Below are positions 12,377-23,430 of a stretch of DNA of 64,000 bases, in pieces. The translations under genes and the position numbers were made by a program. Positions within the stretch are counted from its first letter, which is position 1. Each line of letters opens with the position of its first letter. The notes beneath the pieces are model-generated. The model saw only the letters and a list, made by a program, of their open reading frames with translations. It ran no database searches and was not told the origin of the DNA. This DNA comes from Aplidium turbinatum (Eukaryota > Chordata > Ascidiacea > Aplousobranchia > Polyclinidae): NCBI GenBank assembly GCA_918807975.1, contig OU964925.1, positions 32,647,608-32,711,607 on the forward strand, in the 5' to 3' direction.

Positions 12377-13358
12377 CCCTTTACAAATTTTAGTTTTTGA
12401 GATTTTATTTCATAGTATCACCAAACGGAAATAAATATTTCATGCAGTGGAACAAAATTTATAATCTTGCCCTTTATAATCACAGTACCTAGTTGCGTTC
12501 TCATACAATTATTTATTTTACACGTTGCAATGCTGTAGCTCGACGTTGATAAGACGGTTACAAAATCATTTTGTGATGACAATATAAAGAGTGATTGAGG
12601 CCTTTCACAACAGACTTCTACAATGTCATAATAGCTTCCTCTTTGAGAAGTATGTTCTGTATTGTCACATCACAACAGGTAACTAAGCAAACATTCGGAC
12701 CTATTACACAAATTTAACCACAAGCAATGTTGGATCGTGGTAATTTATCAATCATGTTGCAAATTTGAAAAGTTTTACGGAACACTTGGGGGTTCTTAAA
12801 AATGGAAAATCTTTTGAAATATTTTATAACTAGTAAAACATCCCGCACAGGAGTGGTCAGAACTTGTCGATTGCATTACCGGTTGGCAAAAGTCACATAT
12901 GATGGAAAACCAAGCAAATGACTTTCTGTGATGCTGGAACAGCTCTTCGGATTTGTTTGAACATTCAACTTTATTACGACAGAATGCTCTTGGTTTCAAC
13001 ATAGGCCACTCATTGTAGCACGTTCAAATCATAAATATTTTAATCTGGTAAGCCAAACTACAACCCACTATATATAGTCCGGCTGGAATAACAATATGAA
13101 ACATACGCAATTGTCAACAATCGTCAACGGCGTATCTGAATAAGCGCTACGAAGTGGTGAGTAAGGTTGATAGGTAGGTTATTGAATAATCGTCGCAATA
13201 AGTTTAAGCTTATATATGTCAAACAGTGCAGACTCTGTCGCGTCTTTGCAGCGTCCATACAATCGCCGTCGACGCCGCTATGCGGTGTCGACAACAGCAA
13301 CGCGTCAGATTTTTATCCAATTATTTTGTTTGATTAACATTTCCTATTTTGCAGTAAT
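12377..13358. other. AT-rich stretch, no gene recognised
   Basis: No coding, RNA or terminal repeat signal could be supported here. It ends at the 12-bp target duplication of the first retrozyme insertion. Confidence 0.5.
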
Positions 13359-13410
13359 ATTTCACAAAATTTAAGTTATTTTGGCAGCCGATTATAGCAT
13401 CGAATAGACA

Positions 13411-13457
13411 GCGATAGACACGTGTTTCGCCCATGAGGCTGGGCTCATCAGTATCGC
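13411..13457 (-). ncRNA. Type I hammerhead ribozyme, intact core
   Basis: Minus strand: stem I GCGATA pairs with TATCGC; core CTGATGA; stem II GCCCA/TGGGC with a six-base loop; GAAA; self-complementary stem III ACACGTGT; C at the cleavage position. All catalytic core bases fit the consensus. Confidence 0.92.
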
Positions 13458-13774
13458 ACCGTATTCTTGCCACTTGAGTAATCGACCGCCGCTTTACCAG
13501 TCAGTTTAACTCTTATCCTTGTGGAAAGAAAGAGCCAACAAAACCAGCAGGTGCCAGGGGTAGGTCAATGTGAAGAAAGGCGTTCTTCCCGGCTATCAGC
13601 ACAAGGCTGATTACTCACTAGCACAGCGAGCTGCAGTGACGCTTCGCTAACCAGAACGGTGTAGCTTCCACGCCAGCCATTGAGACCTCCAATTAAACGT
13701 TTAAGTTCCACAAAGATAAGAGTTAAACTGACTGGTAAAGCGGCGGTCGATTACTCAAGTGGCAAGAATACGGT

Positions 13775-13821
13775 GCGATACTGATGAGCCCAGCCTCATG
13801 GGCGAAACACGTGTCTATCGC
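13775..13821 (+). ncRNA. Type I hammerhead ribozyme, intact core
   Basis: GCGATA (13775-13780), CTGATGA (13781-13787), stem II, GAAA (13804-13807), palindromic stem III, cleavage C at 13815, TATCGC (13816-13821). It mirrors the copy at 13411-13457. Confidence 0.92.
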
Positions 13822-14004
13822 TGTCTATTCGATGCTACAATCGGCTGCCAAAATAACTTAAACGTTTAATTGGAGGTCTCAATGGCTGGCGTGGAAGCTA
13901 CACCGTTCTGGTTAGCGAAGCGTCACTGCAGCTCGCTGTGCTAGTGAGTAATCAGCCTTGTGCTGATAGCCGGGAAGAACGCCTTTCTTCACATTTCACA
14001 AAAT

Positions 14005-14295
14005 GTTAACAAATTAAATTACAAACTTTGGTCATCTTCAAATGATTAATTTCAATTCTTGCGTGCAGAGGCGTATGCAAAAGTTTCTCAAGGGAGGGGG
14101 AAGCATTCGAAATAATTTTCGAAACGAAATGAACATGAATTAAAAACGTCCATTTGCTAGTAATAACCAGTAAGTTGTAATTGTATAGGATTGGCCTACC
14201 GTAGCTACATATTCAGTTTGCATTGATGATATTTTTTTAGATTGCAGCAGCGAGGTTACTCAATTGGATAGATCTTGCATCGAAAACAAACAACT
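14005..14295. other. No gene seen; short G-rich block
   Basis: About 14066-14105 holds a G-rich block following GAGGCGTATGC that resembles a transposon terminus, with no partner found. Confidence 0.3.
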
Positions 14296-15194
14296 TGATG
14301 TAACACTCTTGACGACGCATATAATGTTTAACGTAGACGACGTTGTTGACTTACAACACTCCTGACGTCGCATATAATGTTTAACGTAGACGACGTTGTT
14401 GGCTTACAACACTCCTGACGTCGCATATAATGTTTAACGTAGACAACGTTGTTGGCTTACAACACTCCTGACGTCGCATATAATGTTCAACGTAGACGAC
14501 GTTGTTGACTTACAACACTCCTGACGTCGCATATAATGTTTAACGTAGACGACGTTGTTGACTTACAACACTCCTAACGTCGCATATAATGTTTAACGTA
14601 GACGACGTTGTTGGCTTACAACACTCCTGACGTCGCATATAATGTTTAACGTAGACGACGTTGTTGGCTTACAACACTCCTGACGTCGCATATAATGTTC
14701 AATGTAGACGACGTTGTTGGCTTACAACACTCCTGACGTCGCATATAATGTTTAACGTAGACGACGTTGTTGGCTTACAACACTCCTGACGTCGCATATA
14801 ATGTTTAACGTAGACGACGTTGTTGGCTTACAACACTCCTGACGTTGCATATAATGTTTAACGTAGACGACGTTGTTGGCTTACAACACTCCTGACGTCG
14901 CATATAATGTTCAACGTAGACGACGTTGTTGACTTACAACACTCCTGACGTCGCATATAATGTTTAACGTAGACGACGTTGTTGGCTTACAACACTCCTG
15001 ACGTCGCATATAATGTTTAACATAGATGACGTTGTTGGCTTACAACACTCCTGACGTCGCATATAATGTTTAACGTAGACGACGTTGTTGACTTACAACA
15101 CTCTTGACGTCGCATATAATGTTTAAGGTAGACGACGTTGTTGACTTACAACACTCCTGACGTCGCATATAATGTTTAACGTAGACGACGTTGT
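14296..15194. repeat. 53-bp minisatellite, left part (about 17 copies)
   Basis: Direct repeats with an exact 53-bp period and few substitutions (mainly GGCTTAC/GACTTAC and TTTAACG/TTCAACG). Each unit contains short internal complementarities such as GTTGT/ACAAC and GACGTC. The same repeat in the same orientation resumes at 23431, so this is one minisatellite split by the retrozyme array. Confidence 0.95.
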
Positions 15195-15360
15195 GAAGAA
15201 AGAGGCGTTCTTCCCGGCTATCAGCACAAGGCTGAGCACGCACTAGTACAGCGAGCAACTGCGATTCGCCAACCATAACGGTGTAGCTTCCACGCAAGCC
15301 ATTCAGACCATCCAATCAACAATATGTTTCTCGGCAGCTGATTTGTAGCAAGAATTGACA

Positions 15361-15407
15361 GCGATAGACACGTGTTTCGCCCATGAGGCTGGGCTCATTA
15401 GTATCGC
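15361..15407 (-). ncRNA. Hammerhead ribozyme, altered core (CTAATGA)
   Basis: Stem I, stem II, GAAA and stem III are as in the intact copies, but the core reads CTAATGA, changing the conserved G of CUGANGA. Probably inactive. Confidence 0.8.
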
Positions 15408-16367
15408 ACCGTATTCTGCCACAAATTTATTCGACCACCGCTTTACCAGTCAGTTTAACTCTTATCTTTGTGGAAACAAAGAAAGAGCCAACAAAACCAG
15501 CAGGCGCCAGGGCAGAGGACATTGTGAAGAAAGAGGCGTTCTTCCCGGCTATCAGCACAAGGCTGAGCACTCACTAGTACAGCGAGCAACTGCGATTCGC
15601 CAACCATAACGGTGTAGCTTCCACGCTAGCCATTCAGACCATCCAATCAACAATATGTTTCTCGGCAGCCGATTTGTAGCAAGAATTGACAGCGATAGAC
15701 ACGTGTTTCGCCCATAAGGCTGTTTTTTTTTTTTTTATTGAAAAGTAAAAACAGTTGTACAGTAAACAATACAAAGGAAGCAATTGGTGAATGCAATCAT
15801 ATTATTGATACCAATCTGTTGCACAGTATAAGTTATACCTGTATTAAGAGATCAAAGGCATGCGATAGATTTGGAAATTCATTGTAGCTATGATATCACT
15901 TTTATGTTTGAGGCTAGTGTTTTATCTCCACAATAACGGTCATCTAACAAGTACGTTCATACAATAGTAGCCCAAAAGATATTCTTATCATGCATATGCC
16001 AAAAGGCGTTGTTGTGTTCGACATTAAATCAGATGCATTGCGCAGGCAGGTAGGTAACACATTACCAGTCACTATAAAAGTGTCTATGTTACTGTGCGTC
16101 CCACAACGCACATTTGTAGTCAAAAAATAAACAAATCAATAAGTAGGAATATAATGTAATGCATGCAATTGCATAAACGAAGAAGGATCTGCATGTTGCC
16201 TCATTGCTCTCTTGTAGTGCAATGATGCTACATGCAGATGGTATGTGTGAATAAGTATCATTCACTATGGCGCATTTCATAAAATTCACAAGTCAGGTAG
16301 GCTACATACACTGCAAATAATAACAATTAATAGCAGAATTCTTTCAAGAACAGTGGGTTCTTGGTTG

Positions 16368-19300
16368 TCATGTTCGACTTATGCTACAGTGTGGGGAGTT
16401 TGTAAGGGGCGTCGGTATTACAGAGGTGTCATTTTGAAGATATTCTTTAATTTTTGTTTTAATAACCCAGAGGGTTGTTTTGGTAAATTTTTTGTTGTCC
16501 CACATATATTTATCTCCAATGTCTAGTGAAATTTTCTTTTTAATTATGGTACTCTTAACTGTATTTAGGATCAGCAGAATCAGTAGGTTGTCTGCCTGTC
16601 TGCTTGGAAAATGGTTGTATAGGATTATATCAGTTGTAAGTTTAATCTTTTGTTTTGTTATTGAATGATATAGCTTTTCTATTTTTTTCCAAATTGATTT
16701 CGTGAAGGTACATTCAGTTAACAGGTGTTTTATATTGTCAACAGCCATTTTGCAGAATTTGCACTGAGTAATTTTGTTCTGGCTGCAACGCCACGAGTTA
16801 GATTGTTTGTAAAAATCGCCCCATTTAAAAGCTGAATGTGCTATTCGATAGCAGATCGATATGTCAGAGTTTGAAAAGTATGGTTTGATATTTTTCTTTA
16901 TAAGAAGCATTTCTGACCAGCTTATTGGTTCATTGTTTTGGCTCTTAATTTCAGTTTTAGTTTCTTTTTGTGTTTTTAGGGTTGTGTATATTGTATTATA
17001 TGATATATCAGTCCAGTCAAGATTGTGTTTTCGGAGTTGGAGAAAAGTGCGGAAAATATCAGAATAAAACGAATTTGGGCAATCAGAGTGTGGTTCACTT
17101 AGGTTATATAATTTTTGGTTGATGTGCCTTATTTTATAGTTTAGATTGTACTTTGCCCATTCATGCCATAGTTCTGTAGCTTTATCGAGTGTGGACAGGT
17201 GTCTAATTCTGTCAGCTCTACTGGTTTGAAATTTTGTTTCTATGTCAATCATTTTTAATCCTCCGTTTTTAACTTCTGCTATGATTTTAGTTCTGCTTAA
17301 TTGCTCAATTGGAGATGGATACCATAGAAAATTGTATAAGATTTTGTTTAAGGATTGGATATGCTTTTTTTGTGGGTAAAGAACCCTTCCCATGTGAAGA
17401 GATATAGGCACGAGGAGGGTATTTATTATGGTGATTTTTCCTAGAAGGGAGAGTGGTCGAAATTTATGAATGTTGGCAGTCGTTTCAGTTTGTTTTATCA
17501 CTTTTTCCCAGTTAAGAGTGTCTAGTTTTTTGTTGTTGTTTCCTAACCAGATTCCAAGGATTTTTATTTCATTTTGAATTTGAATATGTGGGTAATGTTG
17601 CTGTACTTCACTTTGTAACTCAGGTTGTGATACAAGCATTTGTGTTTTATTTTCGTTAATTTTTTGTCCTGACATTTGTTGGTAAAGTTTTAATTCTTTA
17701 AGTATTTCAGTAATAGAATTAAGGTTATTTGTGATAAAAGTTGTGTCGTCTGCGTATTGTTTGATTTTTACTGCTTTTTTATTTATGGAGAAGCCTTTTA
17801 TTGATGCATTGCTCTCTATGCGGCGTGTGAGTACATCGGCGCATATTATAAAAAAGAGCATGCTCAGAGGGCATCCTTGTCGGATGCCTCGCCTAATGTC
17901 GATTTTTTTTGTCAGTGCTCCATTCATTTCAACTCGACTAGAAATGTTTGAGTATATAAGAGTTAAGTATGAAATCATCACTGGCTTAAATCCAATTTTT
18001 TGGAGTATTTTGTACAGAAAAGATTGTTCCACTTTGTCAAAGGCTTTTTCAAAGTCTGTTACCATTATATATAATTTCCTGTTTTTTAGTTTTGCTGCTT
18101 CGATGGCTGCTTGAATATTCATTGTAGCGTGTTCAATTCGTCTGTTCGGTAGACCACATTTTTGGTTGGGTTGAATCAGTGTTTTCATTAAGGGGGTGAT
18201 TCTATTGGCTAGGATTTTGCTTAAAATTTTGTAATCCGTGTTCAATAATGAGATTGGTCTCCAATTTTTCAGCGATGATTTATCTCCTTTTTTGTGAAAA
18301 AGTTTAACTATGGCTTCTCTCATCGTTACTGTCATAGTGTTTTTTAGAAAACAGTTAGTATACATTTCAAGCAAATCATATTTCAAAATGTGCCAACATT
18401 TTTGATAAAAGATTGCGCTGAGGCCATCCGAGCCGGGGGCTGAGTTTTTATTTAATGTATCAATTGCGATCTTAATTTCATCTTTTGTTATTAGTCTTTC
18501 ATTTTCTTGTGCTTCATCTGCATGTATTGTGGTGTGGTTCAAAATGTTTAGATATTCATCTTGTTCAGTTGGATCAATTTTTCCATCAATTCCCCATAAC
18601 TTATGGTAAAAATTGTGTGTTTCTGTTAAGATGTCATTTTTGTTGGTTACAACTTTATTGTCCTCTGTATGGAGTTCGGTGATAGTATTATTTTTACCTC
18701 TTTTCGTTTCAAGATGAAAGAATCCTTTGCTTGTTTTCTCTGAATCGTTTTGAGGTTTTTGCAGCGAATTTGTGCTCCTCTTTGCGTGTTATTGTGAAAT
18801 TGTTCAATAACATCGGTAAATTTTGCTCGATCAGATACTAGGTTTGGATCAAATTCGTCTTCAATCTTAGAGTTTAAGATCTGGAGTTGTTGGTTTGCTG
18901 TGTCATATGCTTCTCGTTGCATCGTTGCAAGTTGCTGTTAGAGCTCTATCAGCTTATTTTTAAGTATTTCTTTTCCTTTATCCCACCATTCAAGAGTATT
19001 TTGAAAGTTTGGTTTTCTTATTGTCCAGTTGGTCCATGTTGTTTCTATTTCGGATATTACATGTTGATGTTGAAAGATGGAATTATTTACTTTATATGTG
19101 TGTTGATCCCATTTTATGTGTGTGTGATAGCTTAATGATAAGGTTGGTGCATTATTATGGTCTGAGTACAAATTTGTGTGATGTGTAATGTTTTCAAAGT
19201 GCTTCAAGGTATTGTTGTTTATATATATTCTATCTATTCTTGTTTTTTCTTTTGGATGTGAATATGTATAGATTGCTTTGTGTGGATGTTTGTATCGAAA

Positions 19301-19918
19301 TATGTCTATTAGTTGAAAATTATTAACTAGTGTTTTAAATGTCTTTTTGTCGTAGGTGTTTGAGAAGGATTGAGGGTTTGCAGTATCTAGAGGGTCTGTG
19401 ATGAGGTTAAAGTCACCAAGTAGTATTATTTTGTCATCATTCCATTTTTGTAAGTTTGTGGATAGTATTTTTGATAGTGATGTTTTGTCTTTATGATTTT
19501 GTGGAAAGTATGCATTGATAATATACATATTTTCACCATTAATATTGATATGTAGTTGGTGAAGGTGGTTGTTCTTTAAAATAGTATGTCTGGGTTGACC
19601 CTTTTGATATATTTCATTTTTTAGTATTATCATAGTTCCTGCACGAAAGCTTGGAGAATCAAGGAATATGTTTGAGAAAAGTTTTATGTTATAAAATTTT
19701 TCCCAATTTTCTAATTGTTTAGGTAAAAGTCGATGAGTTTCTTGAATAGCTAAGGCAGAGAGTCTATGAAGCTTAAAGAATTTTATAATGTTGGTAAATT
19801 TTTTGGAGATTCCATTTATATTTATTGAGCAAATTTTAAGCTTTTTAACTTGCATGTGACAAGTTTGACTCTCTGCCTCAGAAAGCATTTCACTAGGTGT
19901 AAAAAGTATGATACACAA
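16368..19918 (-). pseudogene. LINE ORF2: endonuclease and reverse transcriptase, L1/Tx1 type
   Basis: The N-terminal endonuclease/exonuclease/phosphatase domain (about 19830-19100) shows QETH, GDFN and a terminal SDHN catalytic set. The reverse transcriptase (about 18400-17700) shows TDFEKAFDKV, GIRQGCPLSM and the catalytic YADD. Near the C-terminus is a zinc-like CxxC-H-C motif (about 16790-16720) as in L1/Tx1 elements. It would nick the target and prime cDNA synthesis at the nick. The frame has one in-frame stop between endonuclease and linker (about 18938) and one frameshift near 18700; otherwise it is open to the stop at 16368. ORF1 lies 110 bp upstream. Family assignment is firm at the L1 superclade level and likely Tx1. 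Confidence 0.92.
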
Positions 19919-20028
19919 TCACATTAGGCTATATTATAGGCTATTTAACACTATGAGTATTAGTACTTTTTTTTTTCGGTTTTTAAGCGATAAAGGGATT
20001 CAATAAAAATTCGTTTTAAATATTATAG

Positions 20029-21307
20029 TTAGTAGGTATTTTCGTTGTCTCTTGGCAGCTCTTCATCTTTGTTTGGTTCAAGGATAGATTTTTCATCATT
20101 TTCTGATGGTGTAAGAGGGTTTTCATCTGTCTGATTCTGGGATGATGTGTCAATCATCAGTGGCATTAAGTTTTGTTCTGAATCGGAGGATGATTCTTTT
20201 GAGTAGTTTGGATCTATTTTTTGGGTCTTGTTTTCTAAGGGCGGACTATCTTCAAGAGGTCGCTTGTTAGGTCTGATGTAGGTGGGTGTTGGTGAATGGT
20301 GACTTTCAGGTGCATTTCTTGTTTTAGATATCGGATGTCCTTGTTGATTGTGTGTTGTTTTCTTTTTCGTTTTCTTTTTCTTCCTTCGTGTGCTTTTCTT
20401 TTCCCATGGGTTTGATGCTATGTCAGTGGACTCTATATCTGATGATAGTCCTTCAGTGTTAAGGCTTGTAGTACCACTTTCAGTTTCGGCGTTTCTTTGT
20501 TGAGTTAGGAGGGCACGTTTTGGGCATTCCGTACCTTGATGTCCTCGGTGTTGGCAATACCCACACAATATTCTCATGGGACATGTTGCATCGAGGTGGC
20601 CCAGTCCTTTGCAGAAGCGACAAAGATGACGTTGGGGTGTATTGTTCATTTTTTGTGTCGTTCGGCATTGTTGGGTTGTGTGCCCCTTCTTTTTGCATAT
20701 ATCGCACTGGGCGCAATCTGCTGCCCAATGACCTCGCTTTTTGCATATTCTACACAGGGGGGAGATGCTCCTCTCCTGGCTTTGTTATATATATCCATAT
20801 ACCGTGTACTTTGATTTTGTCTGGGATGTTTTCCAGGTTTATATCCCTCAGGTGGATATGAACATATTCGTTTTTTATGTTTGGGAACTTTTTAAATCTC
20901 CCAAAGAAGATTTTTTCTGGTTTTCCCCACTTACAGTCGTTCGCAATGTCTCTTGAAAGTTCTACCGGCCACTCTACTGGAACTGGATACAGTGTGATAA
21001 TGTCACAGGGTGGTTTTGGCTTCCACGCTGTGATTGTTATTGTAGTTCCTTGGGATTGGTAAGCAGTGGGAGTTTGGTGGTCTTTTGCTAGTTGTTCCAG
21101 GTTTTCTTTTTCCTCTTTAGTGTGTGTAATCACAAATTGGTGTTCTTTTAGGTTCAACGTGCGCACTCCTTCAAGTCCTTTAGAATATTTGCTTAGAAAG
21201 CCATCTTCCATGAAGAAGCTAATAAAATTGTCTATGCTCAGCCAACCTTGGCATTCAGCTTTCACTATCAGTCTTCTTTGGAAGTTGTATGGCTCGCTTG
21301 GTATCAT
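20029..21307 (-). pseudogene. LINE ORF1: nucleic-acid-binding protein with four zinc knuckles
   Basis: The N-terminal part (21307 to about 20750) is an RNA-binding-like domain of about 185 residues of the kind found in Tx1-clade ORF1 proteins. It is followed by four CCHC knuckles of the spacing C-x2-C-x4-H-x4-C (about 20760-20530), for example CRICKKRGHWAADC and CGYCQHRGHQGTEC, and a charged low-complexity tail with a lysine-rich block. A one-base length change in a C run near 20765 separates the N-terminal part from the knuckles. The protein would package LINE RNA in a ribonucleoprotein together with the ORF2 product. Confidence 0.85.
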
Positions 21308-22124
21308 TGTTTCGAGCTACTATAGCCTACTGCTTTAATTCTCAGATCACAATTGTGTGTACGAGTATTTGTTAAAATTCTTAAAGCAAAAGTTAAACAG
21401 TTTGTAGTATTATAAACTAGCACTTGCAGGTTTTGCCACGTTGGCAGTGAGAACGCTGCTGGCGCTCTAATTAGTTACAAAAAAAAAACTGCCAACCTTT
21501 TCGAAAGAAACCGCTTAAGGCGTCTCTTTCCTTTTCACAACAACAAAATAAAAGTTTTTCCTTTTTGAAGAAATCAGCAGAAAGCCTCAGGGAAAAGAAG
21601 CCAGCTGATTGCCTCAAAAAGGAAATAAAAGCAAAATATAAGTAAACACTCTAGATCAGTGGAGCCTAAGGCAGAGTCCACTGATCCAGCTGAGGTAGGC
21701 TACTCTCTTCACTTCTGTATATTTACTATCCTAGGCTAAAGTATACTAGACACAAAAGATCATATATATATATCTCCTTTTACTATACCAAATTCTTTAA
21801 ACACGAGTTTCGCCCATGAGGCTGGGTTCATCAGTAGCGCACCGTATTCTGCCACAAATTTATTCGACCACCGCTTTACCAGTCAGTTTAACTCTTATCT
21901 TTGTGGAAACAAAGAAAGAGCCAACAAAACCAGCAGGCGCCAGGGCAGAGGACATTGTGAAGAAAGAGGCGTTCTTCCCGGCTATCAGCACAAGGCTGAG
22001 CACTCACTAGTACAGCGAGCAACTGCGATTCGCCAACCATAACGGTGTAGCTTCCACGCTAGCCATTCAGACCATCCAATCAACAATATGTTTCTCGGCA
22101 GCCGATTTGTAGCAAGAATTGACA

Positions 22125-22171
22125 CCGATAGACACGTGTTTCGCCCATGAGGCTGGGCTCATTAGTATCGC
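22125..22171 (-). ncRNA. Hammerhead ribozyme, altered core and stem I
   Basis: Core CTAATGA as in the 15361 copy; stem I is weakened by ACCGATA in place of GCGATA. Probably inactive. Confidence 0.75.
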
Positions 22172-22455
22172 ACCGTATTCTGCCACAAATTTATTCGACC
22201 ACCGCTTTACCAGTCAGTTTAACTCTTATCTTTGTGGAAACAAAGAAAGAGCCAACAAAACCAGCAGGCGCCAGGGCAGAGGACATTGTGAAGAAAGAGG
22301 CGTTCTTCCCGGCTATCAGCACAAGGCTGAGCACTCACTAGTACAGCGAGCAACTGCGATTCGCCAACCATAACGGTGTAGCTTCCACGCTAGCCATTCA
22401 GACCATCCAATCAACAATATGTTTCTCGGCAGCCGATTTGTAGCAAGAATTGACA

Positions 22456-22502
22456 GCGATAGACACGTGTTTCGCCCATGAGGCTGAGCTCATTAGTATC
22501 GC
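22456..22502 (-). ncRNA. Hammerhead ribozyme, altered core (CTAATGA)
   Basis: Stem I GCGATA/TATCGC and stem III are preserved; the core carries the G-to-A change, and stem II has one mismatch. Confidence 0.75.
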
Positions 22503-22689
22503 ACCGTATTCTACCACAAATTTATTCGACCACCGTTTACCAGTCAGTTTAACTCTTATCTTTGTGGAAACAAAGAAGGAGCCAACAAAACCAGCAGGCA
22601 CCAAGGCAGAGGACATTGTGAAGAAAGAGGCGTTCTTCCCGGCTATCAGCACAAGGCTGAGCACTCACTAGTACAGCGAGCAATACGGT

Positions 22690-22736
22690 GCGATACTGAT
22701 GAGCCCAGCCTCATGGGCGAAACACGTGTCTATCGC
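22690..22736 (+). ncRNA. Type I hammerhead ribozyme, intact core
   Basis: GCGATA at 22690-22695, CTGATGA at 22696-22702, stem II, GAAA, palindromic stem III, C, TATCGC at 22731-22736. It lies just inside the orientation switch of the array. Confidence 0.92.
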
Positions 22737-23020
22737 TGTCAATTCTTGCTACAAATCGGCTGCCGAGAAACATATTGTTGATTGGATGGTCTGAATGGCT
22801 AGCGTGGAAGCTGCACCGTTATGGTTGGCGAATCGCAGTTGCTCGCTGTACTAGTGAGTGCTCAGCCTTGTGCTGATAGCCGGGAAGAACGCCTCTTTCT
22901 TCACAATGTCCTCTGCCCTGGCGCCTGCTGGTTTTGTTGGCTCTTTCTTTGTTTCCACAAAGATAAGAGTTAAACTGACTGGTAAAGCGGTGGTCGAATA
23001 AATTTGTGGTAGAATACGCT

Positions 23021-23067
23021 GCGATACTGATGAGCCCAGCCTCATGGGCGAAACACGTGTCTATCGC
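23021..23067 (+). ncRNA. Type I hammerhead ribozyme, intact core
   Basis: All core positions and stems agree with the consensus; it is 331 bp downstream of the previous copy, so a transcript across both would release a 331-nt monomer. Confidence 0.92.
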
Positions 23068-23351
23068 TGTCAATTCTTGCTACAAATCGGCTGCCGAGAA
23101 ACATATTGTTGATTGGATGGTCTGAATGGCTAGCGTGGAAGCTACACCGTTATGGTTGGCGAATCGCAGTTGCTCGCTGTACTAGTGAGTGCTCAGCCAT
23201 GTGCTGATAGCCGGGAAGAACGCCTCTTTCTTCACAATGTCCTCTGCCCTGGCGCCTGCTGGTTTTGTTGGCTCTTTCTTTGTTTCCACAAAGATAAGAG
23301 TTAAACTGACTGGTAAAGCGGTGGTTGAATAAATTTGTGGCAGAATACGGT

Positions 23352-23398
23352 GTGATACTGTTGAGCCCAGCCTCATGGGCGAAACACGTGTCTATCGC
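23352..23398 (+). ncRNA. Hammerhead ribozyme, altered core (CTGTTGA)
   Basis: One conserved A of CUGANGA is changed and stem I has one G-U pair. Probably inactive. Confidence 0.75.
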
Positions 23399-23430
23399 TG
23401 TCAATTCTTGCTACAAATCGGCTGCCGAGA

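Larger units (their letters stand above)
13371..13992. mobile_element. Retrozyme (hammerhead retroelement), inverted pair, 622 bp
   Basis: A complete 330-bp unit in minus orientation (13371 to about 13705) joins a partial unit in plus orientation (13706-13992). The unit length follows from the recurrence of TTAAG at 13371 and 13701. Each unit holds a textbook type I hammerhead ribozyme. The whole insertion is flanked by a perfect 12-bp duplication ATTTCACAAAAT (13359-13370 and 13993-14004). There is no protein coding sequence and no poly(A). This matches the description of metazoan retrozymes: non-autonomous elements made of short hammerhead-bearing tandem units that are transcribed, self-cleaved and circularised. 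The sequence is a sister subfamily of the array at 15195-23430, sharing the ribozyme and much of the body. Confidence 0.88.
15723..21800 (-). mobile_element. L1/Tx1-type LINE, full length or nearly so, inserted in a hammerhead motif
   Basis: The 3' end is at 15723 with a 14-base poly(A) (T run 15723-15736 on the plus strand), and the 5' end is at about 21800. Both flanks carry the same retrozyme segment (15699-15722 and 21801-21824, 24 bp with two differences), which is the target-site duplication and lies within the hammerhead. The length is 6078 bp. It contains ORF1 with zinc knuckles and ORF2 with an apurinic-type endonuclease and reverse transcriptase. A 5' UTR of about 490 bp precedes ORF1. 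Coding regions carry a few lesions, so the copy is dead but recent. Confidence 0.93.
15195..23430. mobile_element. Retrozyme array, 331-bp units, head-to-head, split by a LINE
   Basis: Units repeat every 331 bp: hammerheads start at 15361 and 15692, then at 22125 and 22456 (minus orientation), and at 22690, 23021 and 23352 (plus orientation). Orientation switches near 22683 with about 2 bp of shared sequence at the junction. Removing the LINE (15723-21800 and one copy of its duplication) leaves about 2.1 kb. The array sits in the 53-bp minisatellite: AACGTAGACGACGTTGT is present at both outer ends (15178-15194 and 23431-23447) and is the likely target duplication, although the repetitive target makes its exact length uncertain. 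The layout repeats that of the small retrozyme at 13371. No protein is encoded; short frames repeated in each unit are by-products of repetition. Confidence 0.88.

Noticed and set aside
15355-23404. Conserved 64- and 84-codon frames repeated in each retrozyme unit
   Set aside because: They arise because the 331-bp unit is repeated; two overlapping frames are equally conserved and the ribozyme overlaps them, so selection on protein is not indicated.
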